A stretch of 16,836 bases of DNA from JBLHHI01 sp047614125 (GTDB lineage: Bacteria; Bacteroidota; Bacteroidia; NS11-12g; UBA9320), in NCBI GenBank assembly GCA_047614125.1, contig JBLHHI010000072.1, positions 1-16,836 of the forward strand, given 5' to 3'. A program made the position numbers and the translations under genes. The stretch's first letter is position 1, and each line of letters begins with the position of its first letter. Below, piece by piece: positions 15,670 to 16,836 of the stretch. The notes under the pieces were generated by a model. That model worked only from the letters and a program-made list of their open reading frames with translations, did not search any database and had not been told where the DNA came from.

Positions 15670-16365
15670 GTGAATATAAAAAAGCACATTCCCAACACCC
15701 TCACGCTCTGCAATTTGTGTCTTGGCTTTTTGTCGATAACCGAATCCTCTCGCGGAGATTTTGTATGGGGCGCTCTTTTCATCTTTGCAGCTCTTATACC
15801 CGATTTTCTCGACGGCTTAGTAGCACGAGTGCTAAAAGTTGCTTCACCAATAGGTAAGGATTTAGACAGCTTGGCAGACATGGTCTCTTTTGGACTGGCC
15901 CCCGCCTTTCTCATTTTTCAATTTGGATCGAACAACACAGAACTCAGCGGTACTATTCTTAAATATTTGCCGGTATTATTTGCTGCTTTTGCTGCGCTTA
16001 GGTTGGCAAAATTCAACAACGACGAGCGGCAATCAGACGACTTTTACGGCTTAGCAACCCCATCGGCGAGTTTGTTTTTGGCTTCGCTTCCATTAATCTA
16101 CGAACAGAACAAGTTTGATTTGGGATGGATTGCTATCCAAAGCACTACGCTTTGTATTTCTATAATTGTGTTGTCTGTGCTTATGGTTAGCAATGTTCGC
16201 CTGTTTTCATTAAAAGTGAAAAATCTCAAGTGGCGCGGGAATGAATATCGATACACCCTCCTTATTTTGGCCGTAATCTACTTCACGATTTTTGGATATT
16301 GGGGAATTCCCTTTTTAATAATAACCTACCTAATTCTTTCGCTATTTCGTAATTTTGCCGAATGA
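15670..16365 (+). CDS. pssA: CDP-alcohol phosphatidyltransferase, phosphatidylserine synthase type
   Basis: This inner-membrane enzyme of 231 residues should join CDP-diacylglycerol and serine, the first step to phosphatidylethanolamine. The family signature D-x2-DG-x2-AR-x8-G-x3-D-x3-D is complete, from PDFLDGLVARV through IGKDLDSLADMVSFG (about residues 45-75), and supplies the metal-binding and catalytic Asp residues. Several hydrophobic segments fit the usual six or more membrane spans. The N-terminus NIKKHIPNTLTLCNL is typical of the PssA branch. No ATG precedes it in frame, so the GTG at 15670 is the likely start; TTG at 15622 or 15661 are poorer options. The 132 bp before it separate it from the divergent receptor gene. 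It overlaps purS by 4 bp (ATGA), which implies translational coupling. Confidence 0.88.
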   Translation: MNIKKHIPNTLTLCNLCLGFLSITESSRGDFVWGALFIFAALIPDFLDGLVARVLKVASPIGKDLDSLADMVSFGLAPAFLIFQFGSNNTELSGTILKYLPVLFAAFAALRLAKFNNDERQSDDFYGLATPSASLFLASLPLIYEQNKFDLGWIAIQSTTLCISIIVLSVLMVSNVRLFSLKVKNLKWRGNEYRYTLLILAVIYFTIFGYWGIPFLIITYLILSLFRNFAE

Positions 16366-16619
16366 AGTTTAGAGCGGAAATAAGTGTAATGCCCCAAGAG
16401 GCTTTGTTGGATCCACAGGGTAAGGCGGTACATCAAAGTATGGCCACACTTGGCTTGATAGAAGTAACGAATGTACGCATCGGAAAAAGAATAGCCGTTG
16501 AACTAAATGCAACAAGCGAAACGGAAGCTACTGCCATGGTAGAAAGGGCCTGTAAGGAGCTTTTGGTTAACCAGGTGATGGAAGTTTATGAATATTCTTT
16601 AAAACCTGAGTTCGATTAA
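16362..16619 (+). CDS. purS: Phosphoribosylformylglycinamidine synthase subunit PurS
   Basis: This 85-residue protein is the small subunit of the three-part FGAM synthase (PurS, PurL, PurQ) of de novo purine synthesis. The sequence has the family pattern: an N-terminal strand MKFRAEISVMP, the conserved LDPQGKAVHQSM, then VRIGKRIAVEL and a C-terminal helix with CKELLVNQVMEVYEYS. Its ATG overlaps the pssA stop (ATGA at 16362-16365), so it is co-translated with pssA; no other purine gene is in view. The usual core ends near VYEYS. The last residues, KPEFD, and the stop codon lie inside a repeat element starting at 16602, so this tail may have been acquired when the element inserted. The catalytic subunits must be encoded elsewhere. 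Confidence 0.9.
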   Translation: MKFRAEISVMPQEALLDPQGKAVHQSMATLGLIEVTNVRIGKRIAVELNATSETEATAMVERACKELLVNQVMEVYEYSLKPEFD

Positions 16620-16836
16620 TTTTTTAAAATACAGATTTGGATAGAGGCCAAGTAGTGAGGCGAAAACAGGAAGGTTTATAGTTATAAACCGACTGCTTTC
16701 AACGAAGCTAGTTGGGTTTCTAATACAAAAGCTCGCATTTCACTTGTGAAAAGCGATTTTCATCGTAAAAATTACTCGAAAGGGCCCGCCCTGTCTTCGA
16801 AATTTTTACTCGAAACTCACTGTCCACAAGCGTTCT
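16602..16836 (+). repeat. MITE-like intergenic repeat, second copy (overlaps purS 3' end, runs off window)
   Basis: The left end AAACCTGAGTTCGATTAATT (16602-16621) matches the two ends of the copy at 4780-5037 at 18 of 20 positions each. The body then follows that copy in inverted orientation to the shared CAAGCGTTCT at 16827-16836. In the other copy about 30 bp remain after this point before the terminal repeat, so this copy should end near 16866, outside the window. It carries three hairpins: GGTTTA-N6-TAAACC (16673-16690), TCGCATTTCAC with GTGAAAAGCGA (16733-16755, one mismatch), and a larger one at 16765-16809. On minus a frame of 38 codons, open at the window edge and ending at 16720, reads like protein (GRALSSNFYDEN), but the copy at 4780 has an in-frame stop there. 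I do not call it a gene. Nothing else is visible after purS. Confidence 0.6.

Noticed and set aside
13168..15687. Longer 839-residue form of the DUF4249-linked receptor
   Set aside because: The extra 50 residues precede a complete signal peptide beginning at 15537 and overlap the divergent pssA start; the short form fits the family.
1..16836. CRISPR arrays, tRNA/rRNA genes, prophage or defence genes
   Set aside because: No regularly spaced direct repeats, no RNA gene signatures and no phage or nuclease/toxin-like genes were seen; xerD has a housekeeping context.

Overview
This window looks like a chromosomal segment of a Bacteroidota bacterium, probably from the Flavobacteriales or a near relative. 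I cannot name the genus. The signs are two TonB-dependent outer-membrane receptors with N-terminal carboxypeptidase-regulatory-like domains, a DUF4249 lipoprotein paired with one of them, an Omp28-type lipoprotein, a secreted protein with a type IX secretion C-terminal sorting domain, a free-standing PurS, AT-leaning composition, and start codons without clear Shine-Dalgarno sequences.

Layout. Positions 1-668 (minus) hold the N-terminal part of a secreted fibronectin-III-type surface protein that runs off the window. Positions 952-3670 (plus) form a tight group: an RsuA/RluB-family rRNA pseudouridine synthase, an Omp28-like thioredoxin-fold lipoprotein and the tyrosine recombinase XerD. A convergent LD-carboxypeptidase follows at 3806-4723 (minus), separated from xerD by nested inverted repeats. 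A short-chain-type acyl-CoA dehydrogenase lies at 5096-6235 (plus) and ends in a hairpin terminator. Facing it, with its own terminator, is a minus-strand pair: a TonB-dependent receptor (8134-10998) followed by a type IX-secreted alpha/beta-hydrolase-like protein (6386-8071) that lacks the nucleophile serine. Next come a TlpA-like thioredoxin lipoprotein (11074-12297, plus) and a second receptor pair on minus, a TonB-dependent receptor (13168-15537) plus a DUF4249 lipoprotein (12298-13161). The window ends with pssA and purS (plus), overlapping by 4 bp.

How the genes fit together. Most of the window serves the envelope: uptake across the outer membrane (two receptor sets), surface or periplasmic lipoproteins with thioredoxin folds, peptidoglycan-peptide trimming and phospholipid synthesis. 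Housekeeping functions (rRNA modification, dimer resolution, fatty-acid oxidation, purine synthesis) sit between them. There is no defence island, prophage, integron, CRISPR array or RNA gene.

The most notable find is not a gene. A non-coding element of about 260 bp appears twice. A complete copy with imperfect 20-bp terminal inverted repeats fills most of the intergenic space at 4780-5037. A second, inverted copy starts inside the last codons of purS (16602) and runs off the window end. It resembles a MITE-like or palindromic repeat family, and the second copy seems to supply the C-terminus and stop codon of PurS.
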